From contig NZ_LR134289.1 in the NCBI RefSeq assembly GCF_900636535.1, positions 558,001 through 622,000 of the forward strand: a stretch of 64,000 nucleotides of DNA. Reading direction: 5' to 3'. Made by a program: the position numbers and the translations under genes. Positions 33,281 to 41,039 of this stretch are shown piece by piece. Origin of the DNA: Chryseobacterium gleum. GTDB lineage: Bacteria; Bacteroidota; Bacteroidia; Flavobacteriales; Weeksellaceae. Numbering within the stretch: position 1 is the stretch's first letter; each line of letters opens with the position of its first letter. The notes under the pieces are model-generated. The model made no database searches. It had not been told where the DNA came from and saw nothing but the letters and a program-made list of their open reading frames with translations.

Positions 33281-33826
33281 ATGAAAATAAAACAGTGGCC
33301 TGTTTTATTGATTGCATCTGTTTTTGCAGTTTCCTGCGGCTCTTCGAAAAGTGTTTCTGCCAGCAAAAAATCGAATACCAAAACGGTTGTTAAATCTGAA
33401 AATCTCAGAAAACTTGATTCAAAATTTAATGGCAGTGTTTCCAGATCAATTAATGATATTCTGAAAGATGCTGAAAAATATCTGGGAACGCCTTATAAAT
33501 TTGGAGGAAATTCATCGTCTGGATTTGACTGTTCCGGGTTTACGGTAAAAGTATTTGAAGAAAATGATTTCAGCCTTCCGAGAAGATCTTCTGATCAGGC
33601 CGAAGCCGGAAAGAATATTGATATCAAAGATGTAAAACCCGGGGATCTTTTATTTTTTGCAACAGCCGGAGGAAGCAGGGTTTCTCATGTTGGAATAGTT
33701 CACGATATTGGTCCTGACGGGGAAGTGAAATTCATCCATGCTTCCACTTCAAAAGGAGTCATTATTTCATCCCTGAACGAGAAATACTGGAATAAGGCCT
33801 ATCTTCATGCACAAAGAGTTCTCTAA
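33281..33826 (+). CDS. NlpC/P60 (C40) cell-wall peptidase lipoprotein
   Basis: A 181-residue lipoprotein from the ATG at 33281 (lipobox AVSCGSS). The last 120 residues are an NlpC/P60 domain with the catalytic Cys in GFDCSGFTVK, His in RVSHVGIVHD and a polar third residue in FIHASTSKG. The enzyme cleaves peptide stems of peptidoglycan, probably in the periplasm or outer-membrane face. Residues 20-60 are a Lys/Ser-rich linker. The frame is open from 33254, but starting there would put nine residues before the signal peptide. It is a single gene. Confidence 0.9.
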   Translation: MKIKQWPVLLIASVFAVSCGSSKSVSASKKSNTKTVVKSENLRKLDSKFNGSVSRSINDILKDAEKYLGTPYKFGGNSSSGFDCSGFTVKVFEENDFSLPRRSSDQAEAGKNIDIKDVKPGDLLFFATAGGSRVSHVGIVHDIGPDGEVKFIHASTSKGVIISSLNEKYWNKAYLHAQRVL

Positions 33827-33879
33827 AGTATTGTTTAAGATGTAGGATATTGAATTTCCGGAACAACAATTCAATAGGG

Positions 33880-33935
33880 ACGGGCTTTAGCCCGTTTAAT
33901 ATAAATAAAACAATCAACTGGCTTTAGCTAAAACG
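33880..33935. repeat. GGGCTTTAGCCC-type short hairpin repeat
   Basis: ACGGGCTTTAGCCCGT (33880-33895) is a tight hairpin. A related motif, TGGCTTTAGCTAAAAC, follows at about 33919-33934. From general knowledge this motif recurs between genes in Chryseobacterium-like genomes. It is not a terminator with a clear T run. The 260-base gap between the NlpC/P60 and methyltransferase genes otherwise shows nothing. Confidence 0.6.
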
Positions 33936-34062
33936 TATAACTATATTCTTAGAAACCAACCTGTCAAAAATTCTCCGAATTTTCGTCACCCTCGCCGGAG
34001 GAGAATTCTGTTGCTTAAACTAAAGCTCCTTGTCATTGCAATAGCATTGCATCCAAAAACTC

Positions 34063-34701
34063 ATGAAATTTGTCAGAAACTATAATCATATGACAGATTT
34101 CATCAGATTCTTTATTCCTTTTTACTTCATTCTTTTCTTTACAGTTTCCTTTGTGGGGATAAGTTATAAAGTTGCAAAACAGATCGGCAAAAATCCTGAC
34201 GTTCTTCCTAAAGATGATTCCGCATACGGCCTTGTGGGATTCTACTTTAAGCTGATTTTGTCGGCTCTGTTTATCTACACGATGCTTTTATTACTCTTTC
34301 CGGAGGACATTTTTTCAGCTTTTAAAATCAATATTCCGGAACCTGATGCAGTCAAATATTCAGGACTTGCTATCATGATTTTGGCTTTGATTTGGGTGAT
34401 TACAGCCCAGCTGCAAATGAAAAACTCATGGCGGATCGGAATCGACAGTACAACAAAAACAGACCTCGTTACCCGAGGTTTATTCAGATTTTCAAGAAAT
34501 CCCATTTTTTTGGGAATGACAATGAGCCTGTTTGGATTTTTCCTTGTTGTGCCTACGGTTATTGCTTTTTCTTTTCTCATCATTGGAGGGATGTTAATGC
34601 AGATCCAGATACGCCTTGAAGAAGAATATCTGCAGAAAGAACACGGAGAAATCTATACGGCCTATAAAAAGAGGGTGAAGCGAATGCTGAACCTTTATTA
34701 A
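34063..34701 (+). CDS. Isoprenylcysteine carboxyl methyltransferase (ICMT)-like membrane protein
   Basis: A 212-residue integral membrane protein with about five hydrophobic segments. The C-terminal core is the ICMT/PEMT signature: LVTRGLFRFSRNPIFLGMTMSL, then QIRLEEEYLQKEHGEIYTAYKKRVKR (the RxEEExLxxxxGxxYxxYxxxVxR pattern). Family members methylate hydrophobic substrates with S-adenosylmethionine at the membrane. The substrate is unknown. An ATG at 34090 (MTDFIRFF) is an equally likely start. It is a single gene ahead of dapD. Confidence 0.82.
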   Translation: MKFVRNYNHMTDFIRFFIPFYFILFFTVSFVGISYKVAKQIGKNPDVLPKDDSAYGLVGFYFKLILSALFIYTMLLLLFPEDIFSAFKINIPEPDAVKYSGLAIMILALIWVITAQLQMKNSWRIGIDSTTKTDLVTRGLFRFSRNPIFLGMTMSLFGFFLVVPTVIAFSFLIIGGMLMQIQIRLEEEYLQKEHGEIYTAYKKRVKRMLNLY

Positions 34702-34739
34702 AACCGTAATGTTAAAAACCGTTTTGCTGAACTTTTTTG

Positions 34740-34747
34740 TATCTTTG
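34740..34747 (+). promoter_or_regulatory. -7 promoter element for dapD
   Basis: TATCTTTG matches the TAnnTTTG consensus and lies 25 bases before the dapD ATG. The -33 box is not clear. Confidence 0.5.
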
Positions 34748-34772
34748 GCCGGTATAATTTTAAATAAGAAAC

Positions 34773-35585
34773 ATGTCGTTACAACAAACTATTGAAAATA
34801 TCTGGGACAACAGAGATTTATTGCAGAATGAAGACAGCCAGAAGGCAATCAGAGAGGTTATTTCTTTGGTTGATAAAGGTGAACTTCGTACAGCAGAGCC
34901 TACTGAAAACGGATGGCAGGTAAATGAATGGGTGAAAAAAGCCGTGGTGATGTATTTTCCGATCCAGAAAATGGAAACTATTGAAGTAGGTCCGTTTGAA
35001 TTTCATGACAAGATGCCTTTAAAGAGAAATTATGCTGAAAAAGGAGTAAGAGTTGTACCGCATGCAGTTGCCAGAGAAGGAGCTTATATTGCTCCCGGAG
35101 TGATTATGATGCCTTCTTATGTAAATATTGGTGCGTATGTAGATTCAGGGACAATGGTAGATACATGGGCAACAGTAGGAAGCTGTGCACAGATCGGTAA
35201 AAACGTTCACCTGAGTGGAGGTGTAGGTATCGGTGGAGTATTGGAACCGTTACAGGCTGCACCGGTAATCATTGAAGACGACTGCTTTATCGGTTCAAGA
35301 TGTATCGTTGTAGAAGGAGTTCACGTAGAAAAAGAAGCCGTATTGGGTGCTAATGTAGTATTAACTGCTTCTACAAAAATTATCGACGTTACAGGAGATA
35401 CACCTGTTGAAATCAAAGGAAGAGTTCCTGCACGTTCAGTAGTAATTCCGGGAAGCTATACCAAACAGTATCCGGCTGGAGAATATCAGGTTCCATGTGC
35501 TTTGATCATTGGTCAGAGAAAAGAATCTACAGACAAGAAAACATCTCTGAATGACGCATTGAGAGACAATAATGTAGCTGTTTAA
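34773..35585 (+). CDS. dapD: Tetrahydrodipicolinate N-succinyltransferase
   Basis: A 270-residue enzyme that transfers a succinyl group from succinyl-CoA to tetrahydrodipicolinate, the committed step of the succinylase lysine and diaminopimelate pathway. The left-handed beta-helix hexapeptide repeats are obvious from about residue 100: GAYIAPGVIMMPSYVNIGAYV, GTMVDTWATVGSCAQIG and SGGVGIGGVLEPL (abbreviated by sense). EDDCFIGSRCIVVEGVHVE is typical of DapD. The length is normal. It starts a run of same-strand genes, but its product is a cytoplasmic metabolic enzyme unrelated to the four glycan genes behind it. Confidence 0.95.
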   Translation: MSLQQTIENIWDNRDLLQNEDSQKAIREVISLVDKGELRTAEPTENGWQVNEWVKKAVVMYFPIQKMETIEVGPFEFHDKMPLKRNYAEKGVRVVPHAVAREGAYIAPGVIMMPSYVNIGAYVDSGTMVDTWATVGSCAQIGKNVHLSGGVGIGGVLEPLQAAPVIIEDDCFIGSRCIVVEGVHVEKEAVLGANVVLTASTKIIDVTGDTPVEIKGRVPARSVVIPGSYTKQYPAGEYQVPCALIIGQRKESTDKKTSLNDALRDNNVAV

Positions 35586-35614
35586 GATTAATTTTTTAAG
35601 CTAATACCACAATC

Positions 35615-36784
35615 TTGAAAGAAAAATTTCTTAAAATACTATTAAACCCTAAATATATATTTGGGGTTTATCTTATTATATCCGTTGTTACCGCAATTTC
35701 CAAATATCTGAGAGGAGATTATGCGATCAATAATTATCTGATTTTTAAAAATGTATTCTTTAATACGATACATCAGAAAAACTTATTTATCCATTATCCA
35801 GATCTTTATTTTGATCTGAATCATTACGGAGTGTTTTTCAGTGCATTGATTGCACCGTTCGCGATGATGCCGGATTGGCTGGGGATCTCATTATGGAATA
35901 TTGCCAATACTTTTATCTTTATTTATGGTATTTACAAACTGCCGTTTTCAGACAGTAAAAAAGCCATTTTCGGATTGCTTTGTCTTCAGGAATACATTAC
36001 TGCTGCTTTAAGTCTGCAGTTCAATGTGGCATTGACGGGTCTTTTGCTGTTGTCTGCAGTATATATTTACGAAAGAAAAGAAGTAAAATCTGTAACCGCA
36101 ATTTTAATTGGGGTATTTGTGAAAATCTATGGAATTGTCGGATTAACACAGTTTTTCTTCATTAAAAACAAAACCAAATTTATTCTTTCAGGAGTAGCCA
36201 TTGCCGTATTATTTTTTGTCCTTCCAATGGCGTATTCAAGTCCGCAGTTTGTGATTCAGTGCTACTCGGACTGGTTCCAGTCTATTGTAGAAAAAAATAA
36301 TGAAAATCAGGTGTTGGGAAATATGCAGGACATTTCTTTAATGGGATTTGTAAGAAGAATTTTAGGTGATGCCTCCATTTCCAATCTTGTGTTTTTAGCA
36401 GGCGGATTGCCGCTTTTTGCTTTACCTTATATCAGAATTAAGCAATATAAGCATTATGCTTTCCAATTGATGATCTTAGCGTCAACATTACTGTTTTTAG
36501 TACTGTTCAGCTCCAGTTCAGAATCTCCAACATACATTATTGCTGTTGTGGGCGTTTTAATCTGGTTTTTCCTTCAGAAAGAAAGAACACCACTGATCAT
36601 AGGACTCCTTGTTTTTGTCATTATTTTTACATGTTTTTCAACTTCGGATCTTTTCCCGAAATTTGTAAAAGAGAATTATATCATTAAATATTCATTAAAA
36701 GCCGTACCTTGTATTGTAATCTGGTTGAGAGTAACTTATGAACTTCTGACTAAAGATTTTGAGAAAAATTACAGCCTGAATTAA
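35615..36784 (+). CDS. GT87-like polytopic mannosyl/glycosyltransferase
   Basis: A 389-residue polytopic membrane protein with at least nine hydrophobic segments and the conserved acidic loop DLYFDLNHYGVFFSALI near residue 60. This layout fits the DUF2029/GT87 family, which uses polyprenyl-phosphate sugars as donors. The only plausible start is a TTG at 35615, 29 bases after dapD; no ATG precedes it in frame. It is followed after five bases by a GT2 gene, a deacetylase and a GT4 gene, so it belongs to an envelope-glycan cassette. The sugar is not known. Confidence 0.78.
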   Translation: MKEKFLKILLNPKYIFGVYLIISVVTAISKYLRGDYAINNYLIFKNVFFNTIHQKNLFIHYPDLYFDLNHYGVFFSALIAPFAMMPDWLGISLWNIANTFIFIYGIYKLPFSDSKKAIFGLLCLQEYITAALSLQFNVALTGLLLLSAVYIYERKEVKSVTAILIGVFVKIYGIVGLTQFFFIKNKTKFILSGVAIAVLFFVLPMAYSSPQFVIQCYSDWFQSIVEKNNENQVLGNMQDISLMGFVRRILGDASISNLVFLAGGLPLFALPYIRIKQYKHYAFQLMILASTLLFLVLFSSSSESPTYIIAVVGVLIWFFLQKERTPLIIGLLVFVIIFTCFSTSDLFPKFVKENYIIKYSLKAVPCIVIWLRVTYELLTKDFEKNYSLN

Positions 36785-36789
36785 TACAT

Positions 36790-37719
36790 ATGAAGAAAAT
36801 TTCAATTGTAATTCCTGCCTATAACGAAGAAGGAAATGTAGCGATGATCCATCAGAAAATCAAAGAAGTTTTTGATGGCTTAAGTAATTATGACTTTGAA
36901 ATCATATTTGTGAATGATGGCAGCAGAGATAATACACAACAGAAATTAGAAGAACTTTCCAATCAGTATGACGAAGTAAAATTCATTGAGTTTTCCCGTA
37001 ACTTCGGCCACCAGCCGGCTGTAAAAGCCGGAATGGACAATGCCTACGGAAACGCAGTCATTTCAATGGACGGAGATCTTCAGCACCCGCCGGAGCTTAT
37101 CCCGGAAATGATTAAGAAATGGGAGGAAGGCTATGATGTAGTTTTTACTTTCAGGACTTATCCTAAAGAAATATCCTTTTTTAAAAGAAAAACATCAGAC
37201 TTGTTTTACAAGCTTTTATCAAGTCTTTCAGATGTAAACTTAACGAAAGGTGGCGGCTCGGACTTCAGATTGCTGGATGCAAGTGCAGTTGAAGTTATGA
37301 GAAACTTTAATGAAGATGATCTGTTCCTCAGAGGATTAACGAGCTGGATGGGTTTTAGACAAACTGGGATTGACTTTACCGCAGCAGAAAGACTTTCAGG
37401 AAAAAGCAGTTACAATATCAAAAAGATGTTTACTTTTGCTTTCACCGGAATTACGGCTTTCAGCGTGAAGCCTCTTTATCTGGCAGCTTACCTGGGATTT
37501 TTATTCTCAGCACTTTCAGTAATCGGATATGGAGCCTACGTAATTCATTCATTTATTGCCAAAACGGAGATTTCAGGTTGGGCGTCCCTGATCATGACTA
37601 TTGTTTTCTTTGGAGGACTTCAGCTCATCATCTTAGGAATCATGGGGATTTATTTAGGTAAAATATTCAAACAAGTGAAAGACAGACCTAATTATATTAT
37701 TAAAAACAAAAATTTTTAG
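36790..37719 (+). CDS. Family 2 glycosyltransferase, DPM1/GtrB-like
   Basis: A 309-residue GT2 enzyme with a nucleotide-sugar fold: SIVIPAYNEEGNV, FVNDGSRDNTQ (DxSxD-type metal region), VISMDGDLQHPPELIPEMI and GGGSDFRLLDASAVE. Two hydrophobic hairpin segments near the C-terminus (about 228-255 and 262-290) anchor it to the membrane. The set resembles polyprenyl-phosphate glycosyltransferases that make the lipid-linked sugar used by GT87 or similar enzymes such as the gene just before it. It is one base from the deacetylase gene. Confidence 0.9.
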   Translation: MKKISIVIPAYNEEGNVAMIHQKIKEVFDGLSNYDFEIIFVNDGSRDNTQQKLEELSNQYDEVKFIEFSRNFGHQPAVKAGMDNAYGNAVISMDGDLQHPPELIPEMIKKWEEGYDVVFTFRTYPKEISFFKRKTSDLFYKLLSSLSDVNLTKGGGSDFRLLDASAVEVMRNFNEDDLFLRGLTSWMGFRQTGIDFTAAERLSGKSSYNIKKMFTFAFTGITAFSVKPLYLAAYLGFLFSALSVIGYGAYVIHSFIAKTEISGWASLIMTIVFFGGLQLIILGIMGIYLGKIFKQVKDRPNYIIKNKNF

Positions 37720-37720
37720 A

Positions 37721-38497
37721 ATGGTTTTATTGAGTTTTGACATCGAAGAATTTGATATGCCATTAGAATATAAGGGTGAAATTCCCTTTGAAAAGCAGAT
37801 TTCAATTTCACAGACAGGATTAGAGAGAATCCTTGATATCCTTAAAAAACATAATGCAAAAGCTACCTTTTTTTCTACCGTAGTTTTTGCAGAAAACAGC
37901 AAACACCTTATCGAAAGGTTATTAAATGAAGGTCATGAACTGGCTTCCCACACCTGGTTTCATTCAGAATTTGAAAACAAACACCTGAAAGAATCAAGAG
38001 AAAAACTGGAAGAATTATTTTCTACAAAGGTGACCGGATTAAGAATGCCGAGAATGATGCCTGTAGACGAAAAAGAAGTGGAAAAAGCAGGATATGTATA
38101 CAATTCATCCATTAACCCAACATTTTTGCCGGGAAGATATAATAATTTGAAAGTTTCCAGGACCTATTTCAAGGAAGGAAATGTAATGCAGGTTCCGGCT
38201 TCGGTTTCTCCTAATTTCAGAATTCCTCTGTTTTGGTTAAGCTTTCACAATTTCCCGTTGTCTTTCTATAAAAAACTGTCTTCAGATACCTTGAAAAAAG
38301 ACCATTATCTTAATATTTATTTCCACCCGTGGGAATTTGCAGAAATTAAAGACGAAGCCTTTAAACTTCCTGGATTTACCGTAAAAAACTCGGGGAAAGA
38401 TATGGTGGAAAGATTTGATTCATTTGTAAGCTGGCTGAAACAAAAAGGACATACATTCGGTACATTTCAGGAATTTCAAAAACAGATTCAACGATGA
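37721..38497 (+). CDS. Polysaccharide deacetylase family protein
   Basis: A 258-residue NodB-fold deacetylase without a signal peptide. The metal motif is DIEEFD at the N-terminus plus SHTWFH near residue 74 (HxxxH). FFSTVVFAENSKHLIERLLNEGHELAS is the NodB core and YFHPWEF the C-terminal active-site region (its segments abbreviated by sense). It would remove acetyl groups from an envelope glycan or lipid-linked sugar. It lies between a GT2 gene (1-base gap) and a GT4 gene (4-base overlap), so it is likely part of the same pathway. Confidence 0.87.
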   Translation: MVLLSFDIEEFDMPLEYKGEIPFEKQISISQTGLERILDILKKHNAKATFFSTVVFAENSKHLIERLLNEGHELASHTWFHSEFENKHLKESREKLEELFSTKVTGLRMPRMMPVDEKEVEKAGYVYNSSINPTFLPGRYNNLKVSRTYFKEGNVMQVPASVSPNFRIPLFWLSFHNFPLSFYKKLSSDTLKKDHYLNIYFHPWEFAEIKDEAFKLPGFTVKNSGKDMVERFDSFVSWLKQKGHTFGTFQEFQKQIQR

Positions 38498-39591
38498 AGA
38501 TTGCCTTTGATGCCAAACGGTTTTTCCACAATACATCAGGTCTCGGAAATTATTCGAGAGATCTTGTAAGAATCCTTTCTGAGTATGAACCGGATAATGA
38601 ATATCTGTTGCTCAACAAAAACAAATCGGAGAGAGGAAAGGAGATTCTGGAACATTCTAATGTTCACTTTATTGAAACCTCTAAAGGAAACCTGTCTCGT
38701 CAGCTTAAAATGGGTAAAGATGCCCAGAAGCAAGGCGCTGATATTTTCCATGGATTATCGGGCGAACTTCCACTCAAATGGGATCCAAAGCCTATTAAAA
38801 AGGTGGTTACGATCCACGATCTGATTTTTGTTAAATATCCTCAGTATTATTCTTTTTTTGACAGGAAGATTCATTTCTGGAAATTTAAAAAAGCGGCGGA
38901 TACAGCTGATAAAATCATTGCGATTTCAGAACAGACCAAAAGAGATATTATCCAATATTTAAAAGTTCCTGAGACTAAGATTGAAGTTATTTATCAGGGA
39001 TGTCATCATGCTTTTAAAGAACAGCAGTCTCCGGAACTGATGGAAGCTGTTAAAGAGAAATTTAAGCTTCCCGAAAGGTTTGTACTGAATGTAGGAACTA
39101 TTGAAGATCGTAAGAACCTTTTGAACGTCGTAAAAGCAATCAACGGTACAGAAATTCCACTGGTTGTGGTGGGAAGAAAGACCAGATATTACCTGAAAAT
39201 AGAACGTTTCCTGAAAAAGAACAACATGGAAAAGCAGGTGCTGTTTCTGGAAGGAGTTTCCATGGATGAGCTGGCTGCAATCTATAAAATTGCCGATATC
39301 TTTGTTTATCCAAGCTTCTTTGAAGGCTTCGGAATTCCTGTCATTGAGGCGCTTTTTTCTAAAACTGTTGTGGTCATAAGCAATACGAGCTGTCTGCCGG
39401 AAGCGGGAGGAAAAGACTCTGTATACATCAATCCGGATAACGATCTCGATATTCGCGCCAAACTCAAATTTCTCTGGGAAAATGAATCCGAGAGAAAACG
39501 CCGTGAAGAAAAGGGTTTCGAGTTTGTTCAGAAATTTAATGACAGACCCATTGCGAGTCAACTGATGAATTTTTATCAAAAAATTATCTGA
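38494..39591 (+). CDS. Family 4 glycosyltransferase
   Basis: A 365-residue GT-B fold enzyme. The N-domain shows AFDAKRFFHNTSGLGNYSRDL and the C-domain the GT4 signature VGTIEDRKNLLNVVKAI, then YPSFFEGFGIPVIEALFSKTVVVISNTSCLPEAGG (abbreviated by sense) with the conserved E-x7-E region. These are typical of mannosyl- or glucosyltransferases using nucleotide-diphosphate sugars. It overlaps the deacetylase stop by four bases (ATGA). A strong promoter for the his leader begins right after its end. Confidence 0.88.
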   Translation: MKIAFDAKRFFHNTSGLGNYSRDLVRILSEYEPDNEYLLLNKNKSERGKEILEHSNVHFIETSKGNLSRQLKMGKDAQKQGADIFHGLSGELPLKWDPKPIKKVVTIHDLIFVKYPQYYSFFDRKIHFWKFKKAADTADKIIAISEQTKRDIIQYLKVPETKIEVIYQGCHHAFKEQQSPELMEAVKEKFKLPERFVLNVGTIEDRKNLLNVVKAINGTEIPLVVVGRKTRYYLKIERFLKKNNMEKQVLFLEGVSMDELAAIYKIADIFVYPSFFEGFGIPVIEALFSKTVVVISNTSCLPEAGGKDSVYINPDNDLDIRAKLKFLWENESERKRREEKGFEFVQKFNDRPIASQLMNFYQKII

Positions 39592-39597
39592 AAAAAC

Positions 39598-39627
39598 TTT
39601 GCATTTAAAAAAATAATCCTACATTTG
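39598..39627 (+). promoter_or_regulatory. Promoter of the histidine operon
   Basis: TTTG (39598-39601) and TACATTTG (39620-39627) are separated by 18 bases, an exact match to the Bacteroidetes vegetative promoter consensus. The leader-peptide ATG follows at 39645. Confidence 0.8.
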
Positions 39628-39644
39628 CATCATAATTCAATACA

Positions 39645-39695
39645 ATGAAACCAACATTTTTAGCTTTACATCATTATCATCATCATCTCTGCTAG
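39645..39695 (+). CDS. hisL: Histidine operon leader peptide
   Basis: A 16-residue leader, MKPTFLALHHYHHHLC, has five histidines in six consecutive codons. It lies behind an exact promoter and ahead of an intrinsic terminator, then hisG. The stop codon region holds AGACGG (39694-39699). This repeats the right arm of the terminator and can pair with its left arm CCGTCT (39745-39750). A ribosome stalled at His codons would leave AGACGG free to form this antiterminator; a ribosome at the stop would cover it, letting the terminator form. All elements of classical histidine attenuation are visible. Confidence 0.9.
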   Translation: MKPTFLALHHYHHHLC

Positions 39696-39740
39696 ACGGA
39701 ATTGATTGATATAAGTATATGCTAAAATCAAAAATAATTA

Positions 39741-39771
39741 AAAACCGTCTGAGTAAATAGACGGTTTTTTT
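39741..39771 (+). terminator. Histidine attenuator terminator
   Basis: AAAACCGTCT (39741-39750) and AGACGGTTTT (39759-39768) pair around an eight-base loop, followed by T residues to 39771. It is 68 bases before the hisG ATG and is the terminator half of the attenuator. Confidence 0.9.
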
Positions 39772-39838
39772 GTTTCCTGAATTCTCCTCAGAAATTTCAA
39801 CAGATCAGTTTTATTTGCTCGGACCCAAAAAAGGCAAA

Positions 39839-40696
39839 ATGAGTAAATTAAAAATTGCAATCCAAAAAAGCGGCCGGCTTTACGAAGAATCTTTACAGCT
39901 TCTCAAAGACTGTGGAATCTTTGTTAACAACGGAAAAGACCAGCTCAAAGTTTCAGTAGATAACTTTCCGATGGAAATCATGTACCTGCGCAACTCAGAC
40001 ATCCCGCAATACCTGGAAGATGGGGTGGTGGATGTCGCTATTGTAGGTGAAAATCTTCTGATTGAGAAAGGCAAAAATATCAGAACCATCCAAAAGTTGG
40101 GCTTTTCAAAATGCCGTGTCTCATTGGCTGTTCCCAAGGAGGTTGAAACTGATGAACTCTCTTATTTTCAGGGTAAAAAAATTGCCACTTCATATCCTAA
40201 TACCCTTAAGGACTTTTTAGAAAAACAAGGAATTTCTTCAGATATTCACGTTATTTCAGGTTCTGTGGAAATCGCTCCCAATATTGGTCTTGCAGATGGA
40301 ATATGTGACATTGTCAGCTCGGGAAGTACTTTATTCAAAAACGGGTTAAGAGAAACGGTTACATTACTGAAATCGGAAGCTGTTTTGGCTCAAACGCCTC
40401 AGTTGTCGCCAGAAAAGGAAACTATTCTTGAAAAATTTGTCTTCAGAATCAAAGCTGTTTTAAAAGCAAAAAATTCAAAATACATTCTGATGAATGTTCC
40501 CAACGAAAAAATTCAGAAAGTATCGCAAGTTCTTCCGGTATTGAAAAGTCCGACGGTAATTCCGCTCGCAGAAGAAGGCTGGAGCAGCATTCATTCTGTG
40601 ATTGATGAAGAACGTTTCTGGGAAGTGATTGATGAACTTAAAGAAAATGGTGCCCAGGACATTTTAATCATCCCGATTGATAAAATGGTTATATAA
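39839..40696 (+). CDS. hisG: ATP phosphoribosyltransferase
   Basis: A 285-residue long-form HisG, the first and feedback-regulated enzyme of histidine synthesis. The catalytic domain shows KIAIQKSGRLYEESL, VDVAIVGENLLIEKG, KIATSYPNTLKDFLEKQG, and GLADGICDIVSSGSTLFKNGL. The C-terminal domain (about 210-285) is the allosteric histidine-binding part. I chose the ATG at 39839 because residues from the longer frame to 39770 read through the terminator. Expression depends on the attenuator. Confidence 0.93.
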   Translation: MSKLKIAIQKSGRLYEESLQLLKDCGIFVNNGKDQLKVSVDNFPMEIMYLRNSDIPQYLEDGVVDVAIVGENLLIEKGKNIRTIQKLGFSKCRVSLAVPKEVETDELSYFQGKKIATSYPNTLKDFLEKQGISSDIHVISGSVEIAPNIGLADGICDIVSSGSTLFKNGLRETVTLLKSEAVLAQTPQLSPEKETILEKFVFRIKAVLKAKNSKYILMNVPNEKIQKVSQVLPVLKSPTVIPLAEEGWSSIHSVIDEERFWEVIDELKENGAQDILIIPIDKMVI

Positions 40697-40748
40697 AGAA
40701 TCTAACTAATTATTAAGGTGATAACGTGAAGAATGATAATGTTTGGTT

Positions 40749-40925
40749 AACGCAAAGGCGCAATGAAAATGAAATCAATACTGTTTTAAGGCGCAAAGAT
40801 TTTATCTGCGATAAAATTAGTATGCTGCTTTAAGTAAAAAAATATAACTCAAATATTTGCTGAAAATCTTCGATTTTCTTGCGCCTTAAAAAAGATATAG
40901 GAATTAAAAATTGCGCCTTTGCGTT
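40749..40925. repeat. 177-bp palindromic element inside the his operon
   Basis: Outer arms AACGCAAAGGCGCAAT (40749-40764) and ATTGCGCCTTTGCGTT (40910-40925) are perfect 16-base inverted repeats. Inner arms TTTTAAGGCGCAA (40784-40796) and TTGCGCCTTAAAA (40879-40891) are also perfect. A hairpin GAAAATCTTCGATTTTC (40862-40878) differs at one loop base from that in the element at 13325. No protein is encoded. It accounts for most of the 343-base gap between hisG and hisD and could change expression of the downstream his genes. Confidence 0.75.
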
Positions 40926-41039
40926 TATCAAAAAAATAGCAATTAAGATAGCTGAATAATATAGCTTCAGCTATGATCTTAATGAAAATTAACAACTTAA
41001 AAGAATCTTAATGGTTTTAAAAAAGTTAAAAATAATACA

